Origin: Glaciozyma antarctica PI12
Lineage: Eukaryota > Basidiomycota > Microbotryomycetes > Kriegeriales > Camptobasidiaceae
Reading direction: 5' to 3'
DNA length: 64,000 nt
Assembly: GCA_002917775.1 (NCBI GenBank)
Contig: KZ627158.1
Location: 530,578 to 594,577, forward strand
Under the pieces are notes generated by a model. It ran no database searches. It saw only the letters and a list, made by a program, of their open reading frames with translations, and had not been told where the DNA came from. This document shows positions 10,702-21,800 of this stretch, in pieces. Both the position numbers and the translations under genes were made by a program. Each line of letters starts with the position of its first letter. Positions within the stretch are counted from its first letter, which is position 1.

Positions 10702-11991
10702 TCAACCGAAGTAGCTCTCCAGTCTGCTGTATCTGCGATCGCGAGCCGGCGTCAGCACGTTCGCAGGCCAGGAGAACGAAGAGTTCACATGTAAAAAAAT
10801 CAACGCCGAGCTCGGCGCCGCCCTCAACGCCGTCAACCCGCATCCCGAGTACAGTCCCCTCACTCCCCTCGCACGATAAATGTCCTTCCCAACCTGCACA
10901 AAGTCTCGTCCCCCGTCCCCCCTCCCCCTTCCCTCCCTTCCCCAATCCTCGCAGCTCGTCCTCCGTCTGAATCGTGCTCTTGATGCAGTCGGCGGGAAAC
11001 AAAAGGCAGTTGTAGATGACTCCCGCCGCCGCGCCCGAGCTCATCAACTCCACCGCGCTCAAATCCCCCTTCGTCGGTCGTACCCCGTTCGCTCCTTTCT
11101 CCCCCGCCATCGCGCGCCGGTGCACAAAGTACGCGCTCAGGACTTCGAACGTCGTGAACCATGCTGCCGACCCTCCCGTCTCGCGAATAATCGTCCCCGT
11201 TTGCCCGAGCCAGAGTCCCTTGAACCCATCCTTTGCCAAAATCCCTCGCGTGATCCCCAGCGGACCAGGAGCCGGGACGACCTTCGCGTTCGGAGAAGTG
11301 GCAGCTGCGTCTGCAGCGGTGATAGCTTGGACTTGCATCTTGCACTTGACGAGTTCGACGGGGGTGAGGACGAAGGAGGCGCAGGCGCCTGCGGCTGCTG
11401 CGGCGATTGCGGTTTGAGAGATGAGGAGGGGTGCGGCGTCGGTTGCGAGAGTGGGGGGAGGGGGGTAGAGGTGGCGGAGGAAGGCTTGGGTTTGGTTGTA
11501 GACGACAAAGAGGGTCGCGTTCTCAGCCATGGCGCCACCGATAGGCATGGAGACGCCCTGTGAGTGAGGGTAGGTGAGCGGGAAGCCGGGGGGAGGGGAG
11601 GAGGAGGACGTACCCGCCAGAGACCCTTGACGCCCTCGCCCTTGAACGTCTGGATCATGCAATCCAAGGGACCATTGAATCGCATCGGCTGGTCCAGAGG
11701 CTGACTCTGTAGGCGAACCTCTGTCGAAGGAGAGCGCGGTTAGCTTGCGTACCCACTCGCAGCAAGAGGGAGATGGACTTGCTGACGAGGTCGGCGGGGT
11801 GTTCCACGAGCTTGGAGGCGATTCCTGCGATCTATGAGTGGATCAGTCAGCTGCTCAAAGGCTTCAGAGGGAAAGGGACGAACAGAGCCGTACGCAACGT
11901 CCTTGAAGGCGCTCTTGAGCGTGGCGACGGGGGCTTGGTGCAGGGCGGCGCCTGCACCCTCCCGCTCCAAGATAGTTAGCTCGGCGTCCAT
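10702..11991 (-). CDS. ORT1: mitochondrial carrier, ornithine/basic amino acid type
   Basis: Exons run from ATG 11991. Introns are at 11832-11883, 11721-11782 (GC-AG), 11558-11613 and 10733-10788; TGA is 10702-10704. All three carrier repeats are present: AYGSIAGIASKLVEHPADLV..KVRLQSQP (PxD..K motif), VLTPVELVKCKMQVQ, and LLFPADCIKSTIQTEDEL, with WRG/GLWLG and GLYSGCG segments after them. PVELVKCKMQ and PADCIKS resemble the ornithine carriers (yeast Ort1/Arg11, human ORC). They exchange ornithine across the inner membrane for arginine synthesis. Two one-base frame discrepancies (C/G-run near 10910-10926 and a seven-base A run at 10793-10799) interrupt an otherwise perfect family C-terminus, probably sequence errors. 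Substrate is inferred. Confidence 0.85.
11721..11782 (-). other. probable GC-AG intron in the carrier gene
   Basis: On the minus strand the exon ends GTC A and the intron begins gcaagt, the classic GC donor. It has a gctaac branch and ends cgacag. Splicing here restores DLVKVRLQSQ, the invariant carrier motif. The nearby gt donors do not give this reading. Confidence 0.75.
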
Positions 11992-12149
11992 TCAAGGTCC
12001 CATTCAGAGTAGGGCGAGTTGACTTGGCGTTGGAAGAGAGCAAACCCCACCGCCAGCGTCTTTTCGTGAGCGCGCGACCTCCGCCGACGACGACTCCTCT
12101 TGTTCTCCTCCCAACACACCGCTCCCAGAGCAGCAACTCATCCCTCAGC

Positions 12150-13090
12150 ATGTCCCTCTTCTCCCCCCGCTCCCTCCTATCCTCCTTCTCCCGCCTCTCC
12201 CTTTCCTCCGCCCGCCCTCAGGCAACCACCTCTTCCCTCCTCTTCCAACCCTCCTCCCTCCTTCAAGTCCGCCACAAGTCCCTCGTCCCCCGCCGCACCA
12301 AGTACCGGAAGGCACACAAGGGCCGTATCCCGATCGCGGTCGGTGGATCGACCAAGGGGACGACGCTCGAGTGGGGAGATTACGGGTTGAGGGTCAACGA
12401 GCCGTGCAGGCTGAGCGCGAAGCATTTGGAGACGGCCGAGGCGGCGCTCAAGAGGGGTTTGAAGCCTGTGCGAGGAAGCAAGGTGTGAGTGGGGTCCCTG
12501 TCGTTTGGCTAGGAGGCAGGAGCCTTGCAGGGTGGACGGCTGGAGCTGATGCTGAGTGCCTTGCAGGTACCTCCGAATCTTCCCCGATATCCCTGTGTGC
12601 ATCAAGGTGCGCCAGCCGTTCTTCCTACAGCCCTTCCGTACTGATAGTATTGCGATCGCAGGGTAACGAGACGCGAATGGGCAAGGGAAAGGGAACGTTC
12701 GAGTTCTGGGCATGTCGGTGCGTTCCTTCTCCTTGTCGCTCTGTTCCCCAGCTGATCAAAGGACTACAGCGCACGAGTGGGCCGAGTTATCTTCGAGATT
12801 GGTGGTCCCAACATCCGCCCCGAGATCGCTCACGCCGGTTCGTCCCCTCCTCCCGCACTCACCTGTCCTTGCTGACCCCTCGTCTCCCGCCAGTCATGCG
12901 GTTAGCAGCAGCCAAGCTCCCCGTCACTACCGAAATCATCGACCGAACGTCTCAGCCTCGTGTTGGATTCAGTGCGGTCGCGCCAGTGGACTTGGGACCG
13001 AGGATCATCACGGCGGGAGAGCATGCGGCGGCGCTCAAGGCGGCGGCTGCGTTGGCAGAAGGGACGCAGGGGGAGGTGGTCAACGCGTGA
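12150..13090 (+). CDS. MRPL16: mitochondrial ribosomal protein uL16m
   Basis: Five exons (12150-12484, 12567-12606, 12662-12717, 12770-12837, 12894-13090) give 231 residues. The first 35 or so residues (MSLFSPRSLLSSFSRLSLSS...) are Ser/Arg-rich without acids, a mitochondrial presequence. The mature part begins LVPRRTKYRKAHKGRIP, as in bacterial L16 (PKRTKYRK..KGR). [20 protein letters not shown], then GTFEFWACRARVGRVIFEI, match the L16 core near the peptidyl-transferase centre. It is a structural component of the mitochondrial large subunit. All intron phases agree, so the model is secure. Its start lies about 160 bases from the divergent carrier gene, so the two probably share a promoter. 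Confidence 0.93.
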
Positions 13091-13214
13091 AGAGGATGGA
13101 ACGATCATATCACTGTCGGTGGGAGGGTCTCGCTGCGCACTGCTTCTTGATGTTGCTCTCGCTGCTCTCTCATGCTCTTCTCGCCTACGGCATTTCAGGC
13201 TCGTTCACCGCACT

Positions 13215-14329
13215 TTAAACCTCCCGCTCCATCGCCTCCCTTTCTGCTCTGCACCTCTCACCAAACTCCTCCGAAATTAACGTCTCCTCCTTGGCGACAA
13301 CCTCGCCTCCATCAAACACGATCTCAACCCCTCTCCTCCCCGCCGCACTCCTCAGCACCTCCAATTGCCTCACAAACCTCCCTTCCCACCCCCTCGGCAC
13401 CCAAATACTCTTGATCTCATCGAGGGCCGCGATCCCCCCCTCGAGCCCAATGCAGCTCGCGATCGCCTCGAGGCATTCCTCCTCCTTGTGGCCTTTCTTG
13501 ATCTGCGATATCGTGAGTCGGAGATGGTGAATCGGCCCCTGTACGCGTCTGAAGACAGCGCGGATATCCTCGTTCGTCGCGAGGGAGGTGTAGAGGTCGA
13601 TAAGCGTTTTGTGCGGAGCGGTGAAGAGGGGGATCTCGTTGGGCTTGAGACAGAGGGTGTGGAGTTGGGGGAGGAAGAGGGAGAGGTCGGAGAGGAGGGA
13701 GCGCGGGCCGGAGAGGTCGACATTGCGGAGAGCGAGGTGGTGGAGGGAGGGAAGGGAGATGGGGGAGAGGAGGGGAGGGCCGGATTCGAGGAGGTCGATG
13801 ATGTGGAGGGAGAGGTGCGTGAGGGAGGGCAGGAGAGCTCGGGGAGGGAGGGAGGATGAGGACGGGCGCGAGGAGATGGAGACGCGGTGGAGGACGATGG
13901 TGCGGAGGACTGGAGACGTCGGGTGAGTGGCGTTCTCGCGCGATGGAGAGGGGACTCACTTGAGTGACGGAGGTGCTCGCAGAATACCGAGGCGTGCTCC
14001 AGCCTCAGCTCCACTAGCTCCTCGCAAGCTTCCAGGAGCGCCTTGAGCCTGCCCGTCCGATCGAAGCAGCCATCGACCCCCGCGAGCTTCAGGCGACGCA
14101 CAAGCCGGCCCAGCTCTGGTTCCTTCGTCACCACCTCAACGAACGCATCGGTAGCGATCGAAGAGCTCAAGGAAGGAGCTTCGAAAAGCTCTCCTTGGGC
14201 TATTGACCTCCAGAGAGCGTTGACGAGGGAGTAGGAGCAGACGAGCGAGGAGCGAGTTGACGGAGGTTCGGTCTCGGAGAGGGAATGGAGGATAATCTGG
14301 CGAATGAGCTCGGAGGGCAGCGACTCCAT
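13215..14329 (-). CDS. F-box-like protein
   Basis: Two exons (14329-13960 and 13909-13215; intron gtgagt...ctccag) give 354 residues. The N-terminus MESLPSELIRQIILHSLSET is an F-box-like helix (LP.EL...I). SLVCSYSLVNALWRSIAQGE follows, the second F-box helix with its Trp. The rest is irregular leucine-rich sequence (LKLAGVDGCFDR, LVELRLEHASVF, LTHLSLHIIDLLESG, LHHLALRNVDLSG), resembling degenerate LRRs. F-box proteins bring substrates to SCF ubiquitin ligases by binding Skp1. The substrate is unknown. Start at 14329 was chosen because it is the only ATG placing the F-box at the N-terminus. Open frame runs further upstream without another ATG. Confidence 0.7.
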
Positions 14330-14593
14330 CTCGAGGGTCGTCGAAGGGAAACCCAGGAACAGCGCCGATCGCAAGGTGTTCTCCTCCTCGGATTGCGGGG
14401 TGTGGGGAAGCTCTTTTTCCTCCTTCTCCTTCGTTTAGCCCTGAAGCTTGAAGAACGTACATTTAGGCTTCGCAAGTGTATCCCATAGCAGAGCGAGGAC
14501 TGGAGAGGAGAAGTTGGTCGGAGCCTCGGAGTAACGACTCGCTCGTTCTCCCCCTTCCTCTTCCCTCCTCTCTCAACAGAGGCGGAGCCTGAG

Positions 14594-15405
14594 ATGGGTT
14601 CAGGGTTCTCAGGACTCAACGTACTCGCACCCTCTCAAAGCGAGCCCTTCAGCCCTTCGATCGACGACGCCAGCCGCGCTCTCCATCTCCTCTCGACGCA
14701 GTTCCCTCCCGAACTAGCCTTGCTAGTGCTCGACTACGCGCAAGTCCAGCTGCTCTCACCGCTCAATCTCTCAGAGCTAACTTTCTTCCGACGCCTGCAG
14801 AGAGTATTGGCCTGAGGAAGTCACTACGTCAGCTCGTCACGTCGTCGTGAGCGCCGGCACCAGGGGGGAGCTACAGAGCGCGCAGGTACGCTTCCAGCAA
14901 CGCCAAGAAGGCTCCTCGGAACGTAGCTGAGCGGGTGTTGCAGGTGCTCGTCTCCAACACTATCGCAGGAGGGGAGGTAGAGCGCTGCGTGCGTCGGGTC
15001 ACTATCACGACCGACTCTCGGGACCAAGGTCCGTCCAGCACGCAAGAATGAGAGCCTAGCTGACGTGGCCGACGCACAGGATTCAGCTCCTTCCCCCAGC
15101 ATCAAGGAACGCGGGAAGCCTCGAGCTCCTGGTTCGAAGCCGCCCTGATCCGCCGCTCGCTCCCTCCTCCCGATTCCCCTCCCCTCACGCCGCCCGTATG
15201 GAAGACGATCGTCCGCACCGAGGTGCATAGGAATATACATGCTTCGCTAACGTTTGCGGTGGAGACGAGGGTGTTTGAGCGCGGGGATAGGATCGTGGAT
15301 GAGGCGGTCAAGGGGGATAGGATCGTCGTGTTTGCGCTGGCGCAATATCCGTTGTGGGTTAATGACGTGAAGGAGGTTGGAGTGTCGGTGGAGGTGATGG
15401 TATAG
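14594..15405 (+). CDS. conserved fungal protein of unknown function
   Basis: Exons start at ATG 14594. Introns lie at about 14743-14804, gtacgc...gttgcag near 14886-14943, and gtccgt...cgcacag near 15028-15079. The last exon ends at TAG 15403-15405. The protein has a helical start (ALHLLSTQFPPELALLVLDY then AQYWPEEV). A beta-rich part follows (RHVVVSAGTRGELQSAQVLV). Then comes SRDQGFSSFPQHQGTREASS with a SWFEAALIR segment, and finally VWKTIVRTEVHRNIHASLTF. A (S/T).DQG(F/W)...SWFE core is, to my memory, shared by unnamed fungal proteins, but I know no function. The acceptor of the first intron (gcagagag before TATTGG) is unusual and should be treated as approximate. Confidence 0.6.
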
Positions 15406-15807
15406 AGTGGAAGGTGAGCCGTTTCGCTGGCTTGGGAGAGGGAAGCGCAGGAAGCTGATGAGAGGTGTTCGCTGATGCAGGTTGCGAGGAGTTGGAAACG
15501 ATACATTGGGCCTTTTTGTACAAGTACGACAATAGCAGTGCAGTCTTTGCGGAACTGGTTGGCGCGACGCCAATCTGCTGGTGTTCGTGTCGAGCGGACC
15601 TCCGGGGTCGACGTCTTCAGAGCTTCAACGCGCCTGGCGTCAAACGCTTCGGACGGCTTTTACTCTCACTGCTCTCGTTCTGCTGTGTCATTCCTATCGA
15701 CCCGCGCGTCGAGCGCTCAAATTCCAGCCAGCGGAGGACGATGATAGGGGGAGGTGCGAAGAAGAAAAAGCTCGCTTCTCAGCCCTGCTGAGCCCGCTGC
15801 AATTCGC
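15406..15807. other. convergent intergenic region
   Basis: This lies between the unknown protein's stop and the GH128 gene's stop. A gtgagc...gctgatgcag stretch near 15414-15480 looks like an intron. It could sit in the 3' UTR of the upstream gene. No protein of known type is encoded. Confidence 0.4.
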
Positions 15808-16799
15808 TCACAGAGTTGTGGCGTACGTCCTCCCGAGGGGCGTAAGGGAACCATCGGAGTTGACGAACGCTCCCGCAAAGGCGCCTGCGAAGGAGGGTCA
15901 GCACGATTCCGAGCGCGCGAGGGAGGGGTCGCACCGAACGCAGCGTAGCGGGAGATGAAGGACTGCTTCTCCATCCAGGGAACGACGGTGTTGAGGAAGG
16001 TCTGTTGCTGCGATACGCTGCCGGCTCCGGCGAACTGCGCGTGCGAAGGTGGTCAGTGGGCGTGGGGCCGCGGTGAACGAGGAGAGCTCACCTCGGTCAG
16101 CCAGATGGGCTTTCCAAACGTCTTGGAGGCTTCGTTAAAATAGTTCTTGAAGTAGGCGATGTTCTGTCGTCGTCGTCAGCAAAACCTCCCCCTCGCAGCG
16201 CGATTGCAGAACTCACCGTTGCCGAATCGTACCAATGCATCGCAATACCATCAATATGGCACCCACTGCAAGCCTCGAGGAACTGCTTCATCCAAGCGAC
16301 GCCCATCGGCGCTCCTCCGTTGGTGATGGCAGGAGAAATCAGCTTCGCCTTTCCTGCGAAGGGCTCCATGTGGAGCTTCCAGAGGCGAGCGGCTTCGGCG
16401 GGAGAGATATTGGCTTGAGAATAAAGGTCGGGCTCGTTGAATCTGCGCGGAAGAGTTAGCGGGGAAGGAGGGGAGAAGGGAGGAACGGACCCGAGAAGGT
16501 GAGTCGCTCCGGCGTTGATGGCTTTCTGAGCGGCGGAAGCCCAGTTCGAGGTGCTCGTTCCCCAATGCGGAGGGTCCGCTAGGAGCGAACAAAGGGGCCC
16601 GCCTTGGGTGATGCTGTTCGCCGCTGAGCGAGGCCTTCGAGCAGTTCCAGTTCCGTAGCAGGGCCGATAGAGTCGAAGGAGAGCTGCAAAAATCTCTGCG
16701 AGCTGGGCTGCAAGAAGATCCGAAAACAAACAACTTCGCGCGTCGCCTCGATCCTCCGAGGACGACCCACACCCTCTCACTCAACGCCTCCATCGCCAT
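15808..16799 (-). CDS. GH128 (Asl1-like) glycoside hydrolase, N-terminus unclear
   Basis: The C-terminal three quarters is clear. It contains TSNWASAAQKAINAGATHLL, then GFNEPDL across intron 16443-16490, IDGIAMHWYDSAT, NIAYFKNYFNEASKTFGKPI, WLTEF, and FISRYAAFGAFAGAFVNSDG, ending at TGA 15808-15810. Glu in FNEPD and Glu in WLTEF are the expected acid/base and nucleophile of GH128 endo-beta-1,3-glucanases. The expected front part (KRG..YN, the first barrel strands) and a signal peptide are not visible in one frame between 16600 and 16860. A one-base frame disagreement is possible before LADPPHWGT. Either the 5' exons are mis-sequenced or the gene has lost its start. The next gene begins at 16865 on the other strand, leaving no room for a long upstream exon. 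Confidence 0.7.
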
Positions 16800-16864
16800 C
16801 GATTCGGAGATCGCCTACGTCAATCAGCTCCCTCCACCGCCCACAAGACTACTCTCGCGCCTGA

Positions 16865-18273
16865 ATGCGAGTAAACCACCTCCTGCGCCAGCCCGTGCGC
16901 ATCCCTCAGCTCTCAGGAACGCCCCATCCGCCTGCGCCGTTCCTATCTCTCGACGCCTCGATCGAGAACCTCGTCAGGTTCCTGCGGCGAGGGAAGACGG
17001 TGGTACTTACGGGAGCTGGAGTGAGCGTGGATTCTGGTATCAGGGTGAGTCTTTGCCCAAGGCAGCTGCTGGTGAGAACGGGTGGGAGCTCGAGGGGGAG
17101 CTGATCGCGCGTCCATCGCAGGCGTATCGAGGGAAGCACGGCTCGTACACTACCAACAAGAAGCACCGACCGATCTTCTATGGAGAGTTTGTCGCGTCGG
17201 AGCCTCATCGGAGAAGATGTACGTCGCGTCCTCTCTCTTGAGCAGCTTCGAGCTGATGCTTCGGGCGACAGACTGGGCACGATCGTACTTGGGCTACCCT
17301 CCAGTTCGACAAGCGGAACCGAATCCTACACATTACGCCATCGCAGCTCTTCAGAAAATGGGCCTCGTCAACAACCTCATCACTCAGGTGAGTTCCCCTC
17401 CTCGCCAGGCCAGGATCTCGTTAACCCAGGAACTGCAGAATGTCGATGGATTGCACCACAAGGCCTGGGACCACAGCCTCGCCGCCTACCTCTCTCCCGC
17501 ACCACTCTCGCCCGACTCTCCTGCCGTTCCTGCCCCCTCGACTCTCCCTCCAATCCTCGAGCTTCACGGCACTCTCCAGCACGCGCACTGCCTCTCTTGC
17601 GGGACTCCAGTCGGTCGAGATGCATTCCAGGACAAGCTGAGGTATGTTGAGATATAGAGGGAGCTGGAGAAAGTTCGCTGATGCGCGCTCGCAGTGCGAT
17701 GAATCCCGATTGGCACAAGTACACGTTGGAAGTCAATGACGGTCGGGAGGAGCGTTTAAATCCCGATGGAGACGTCGAGCTGGGACCTGGAGTCAAGTAC
17801 GAGGAGTTCAACGTGCCGGCGTGCGACAGCTGCGGCGGAGCCATGAAGCCTGTGCGACAACCTCCACCGCTCTAGGAATCGACTGACGCCTTTGGTGCGC
17901 GTGCAGAAGGTCACATTTTTCGGTGAGAGCCTCGAACCGCACGTGCGTGAGCAGAGTACGGACTGGATCAGCGATGCGGATCAGCTTCTCGTCGTCGGTT
18001 CCTCGCTCGCCACTTTCTCCGCGTTCCGTCTTGTGCGACAAAAGAAGGACGAGGGCGGTATCGTCGGGTGCGTCCCTTTGAACCTCCTGCGTTGTTTGAG
18101 AAAGCTAACGACTACATCGCAGGCTGCTGAACGTCGGTGAATCACGAGGAGACCCATTGGTCGACTGGAGGATCGGATGGGAGGGAGGAGCAGGCGAGAT
18201 CTTGCCGAAGGCGGCCAAGATGTTGTGGGAGGAGATGGGAACTGCGAAGAGGGAAGTGCAAAGAGCGAGGTGA
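16865..18273 (+). CDS. SIRT4-like class II sirtuin
   Basis: It starts at ATG 16865 and is cut by at least six introns; TGA is 18271-18273. Motifs in order: TVVLTGAGVSVDSGI for NAD binding, AYRGKHGSY, RRPIFYGEFVASE-like HRPIFYGEFVASE, RYWARSYLGYPPV, and LITQNVDGLHHKA. ILELHGTLQHAHCLSC follows, with the catalytic His and the first two zinc cysteines. CDSCGG supplies the second zinc pair, then VTFFGESL and LLVVGSSL. Order and spacing match SIRT4-type sirtuins, which are mitochondrial NAD-dependent deacylases, lipoamidases or ADP-ribosyltransferases. The usual GIPDYRG reads GIRAYRG here across a splice junction. The N-terminus is rich in Arg and lacks acids early on, consistent with mitochondrial import, but this is inference. 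Confidence 0.88.
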
Positions 18274-18801
18274 AGGTGAATGAAGAGGATGCTCGGGAAG
18301 GTGAAGGCGGTCAGTGGAGGGCACGCAGCGAGTTAGAGCAACGTGATAGACCTTTCCTGCGCACTGAATGGAACTAGCTGCTGCCCATCCTTCCCCGTAA
18401 AAGAGGTTGATCTTGCGCAGGCGCAGTCGACACTCGCCGCTTGATAGCCTGCGAATCCATCCCACCACCTCGGCCGCTCCTTTGTCGGAATCCTTCCACA
18501 CAAAGCTGAGCCTTGGGAGCGGAACTTTTTGGTGGATTTCTAGACAGTACCAGTCAATTCACGGCGTGGTCAGAAGAGACAAAAGTCAACGCAAGTAGAG
18601 GGGGCCAGGCGAGACTGCGCAGCAAGTTCAGCTCTCGAGGTGTGAGCTGCGGCCCTTGGCAGCTTTCATCTTCTCCTCCTCTTCCCACCACACACCACAC
18701 AGCGCATCCATCGTCCGCGCTGGCGACTAGAATGCCACCACCGCCTCCCGCCTCCCGCCCCTCTCCGTAGCAGAAGACGGGGAGGCTTTGGCTCTGGCGG
18801 A
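18274..18801 (+). promoter_or_regulatory. spacer upstream of the SMG6-like gene
   Basis: No gene is seen between the sirtuin stop and the SMG6-like gene. The region presumably carries the sirtuin 3' end and the next promoter and leader. A CACACCACACA repeat near 18690 is the only simple motif I noticed. The missing first coding exon of the SMG6-like gene could also be here. Confidence 0.35.
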
Positions 18802-21800
18802 ATGGCGGAGCTGCCGTGGTTGAGGAAGCAGACCAAGGACGCTGCAGCAGGACTCAACCAGAGGACAGCAAGAGGACGACCACCCAGCTCAGCCACCTCG
18901 CAACGCCCGCTCTCGTCTTCTCCGTTCGCTCGACAAGCTCGACAACAACCAACCTCCTTCCCCAACTACGACTGCAGGTCCCTCCTACTCGGCCTCCTCC
19001 CCTACCGTGCCCCAGTTCCGACATTCAGCAGCTCCAGCACCTTCCCAGAACCACCACTCCCACTCCCAGCAGTACCCGCCCCGCTCCCACGCCTCTCTCC
19101 CAGTCATTCCTTCTTCCTCCTCCCACACCTCCCACCAGCAACAAAGCCGCCATACGAACCAGCAGGAGCGCATCTACAGCGAACCGCGCTACGACGCCGA
19201 GTTCGATCGCGGCAACGGCTCGTCGTCGCGCGCTGGACCGTCGGGCACCCAACCAGGCGGCAGCACCGGCGCGCGTGGGCTCTTCAACCCTGATTCCGCC
19301 AACGCTTCGGCTGCGGACGCTCGGAGGAGGGAGGATGGGAGTTTGAGACGACCGAGGAGCAAGCGGGAACCAGTCGCGGCGGACGACTTGGGATGGACGA
19401 AGAGGGGGAAGGACAGCAAGGACTCTCTCGAGTCGGAGGATTCGGGCCGACCGGGGTCGCGTAGCTCAAAGGAGGGCAGGCACCGCCGTAGGAGGGAGGG
19501 AGAGAGTGGTAGGCGGCGTGAGGAGGGCGAGGCGGCGGGAGGGTCGAACCCGCAGCTCGTGGGAGGGAGTGGCGCAGCAACCGCTAGTTCGCGGCAGCTC
19601 TTCGATCCGAGGAGGGACGACCCCGTCAAGTTTGCGCAGAGCGGGGGACCTTCGAGGAAGGGCGCCGTAGCGAGCGACGCGAGGAGCTTCACCGGATCTT
19701 TCCTCTCGCTCGCGTCCGTGTCCGACGCTCCGGGCGGGCAGGCCGAGTCGACTCAAGGTGCTGGATCGGGGAGGAGGGAGGGAGAGTCCAACTCTTTCAT
19801 TGCGCAGCTCAAACGGGCGTACAAGGACATTACCGACCTCGAGACGAAGCTCCATGACGAGCACCGCGCGGCGTTGGCGGCGGCGGCGAGGGAGGAGGAA
19901 GCGGGTCCTGGCGTGCGGATACAGGGAGGAGGGAAGAAGTACGATGATGATTACTGGGTTAAGCTCGCGACGGGTCACAAGCAGTGAGTCGGTCGTTGCG
20001 TTCTCGAGGGAGGGGGAGCTGATGTCCGACCTCCGCAGGCTCGCCGACGCGCACTACTCGTTCCTCCAGATGGCCCTCGACCCTCGGCAACCCGCCTCTC
20101 TCCACTCTCTTCCTCAGAAGTACAACATCCCCAATCGACTCTGGCAGACCGGCTTTCACCAACTCCTCGAACGCATGCGACACGCCGTCTCGACCTCCCC
20201 TCCCCCTTCTTCGACCACCTCCGATTCCTCCTCCACCAACGTCCTCGAGCACCTCATCGAGTTCATCCAGTACGCCTACGGCCACTACTCGCAGCTCTTC
20301 GAGGACCCCTCCATCGCCGTCTTTCGCTCCTCGTGGATCGAATCCCTCGGCGACCTCGCGCGGTACCGCATGGCCGTCGCCGGTCTTGCCTCGCGCGTCT
20401 CAGCAGCTCAGGCTCCCTCGAACGGGCGGCAAACGAGCGGGCGCGATTCGTTCATCGACGAGCCCGTTCAGCGCGAGCAGCGACCGATCGACGCCGCGAG
20501 TATTGGCGACGCCGCGTTGGGAGATTGGGAGGTCGAGGAGCAGGAGTCGTGGAGGATTATGGCGAGGGATTGGTACGGGCAGGGAGTGGCGGAGACGCCG
20601 GGGACGGGAAGGCTTCAGCATCATCTCGCGCTGCTTAGCAAGGGCGACGAGCTGAGAGGACTCTACCACTACTCCAAGAGGTGCGTTCTTGCTGGCTGTG
20701 AAGAGCTTCGTAGTAGATACTGACTCGTTTTCTAACACCAGTCTGTGCGCCGCCCATCCGTACGTCAGCGCGCGCGAGTCGATCCTCCCCCTCTTCGAAG
20801 ACGAGCTTCAAGCTCGCCGCACCCAACCCGACGTCACCAAAGCCGAGCTCTTCGTCCACCTCCACGGCATGCTCTTCACCAAGATCTCGCTCGACGACTT
20901 TGAGGAGTGCCTCGAACGGTTCCTCGAACGCCTGACGGAGGAGGCGTGCCTCATCGATCGCGCCGGGGACGACTGGTCCTCGCTGGGCTCTGGCTCCGCT
21001 GCTCCGTTCGGCGACGCCGAGTGGTTCATGATTGGCGTCATCAACATCGCCGCGCTCCTGCAGTACGGAGCCGAGGACGGGATCCTCAAGAAGAACACGT
21101 CGAAGGAGGCCGCTGCACCGCCCTCGAAGCCCGCTTCGTCGATGGCCACGCCGAAGCCGAGGACGCCGCAAGCTATCATGCTCAACCCGTCGTCGCTCAA
21201 GCGGTCGGAGAGCGCCAACGACGAGGACGATGCCGGGAGCCCTGCCGGAGACCAGCCTTCCAGCCCTCGCCTCGGCGCGAACCAGGACGTCGTCAAGCAG
21301 CTTCAGCAGTCGACCGACGAGGACCCGCTCGTCTTCCGCCTCGCACAGCGACTCACCTTCAGCATCCTCGACATCATGCTCCAACACCCCTACCGCATCG
21401 TCGGGGACTCGAAAGTCGTCAACCCCTACATCGTCACGATCCTCACCTTCGTCTCCCACCTCTCTCAACACGCCCCCGCCCTCCGCCACCTCGAACGAGC
21501 GATCCCCTGGGACCGCCTCACTGCCTTCTTCAACACGATCCCCTCCTCGATCGACGTCCGCATGGACGTTCCGACCAAGCTCTCCGGACCTCCTCTCCCC
21601 GAGGACTGGTGCATGCGAGGAATGGACTGGACAGGTCGTCACCTCTTTGGCCGCGGGTACTGGCGTCCCAAGATGAGTTCGGCGACGTCGAAGCGCGACG
21701 AGATGCCTTCGATGGGGCCTCCGCCGACGGGAGGAAGCTCGTTCGAGTCGGAGATGGACGCGCTCCGATTCGACCTCGAGACGCTCGACGACTTGGACGA

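Noticed and set aside
20635-21642. 335-codon minus-strand open frame
   Set aside because: Antisense to the SMG6-like coding sequence, same reason as above.
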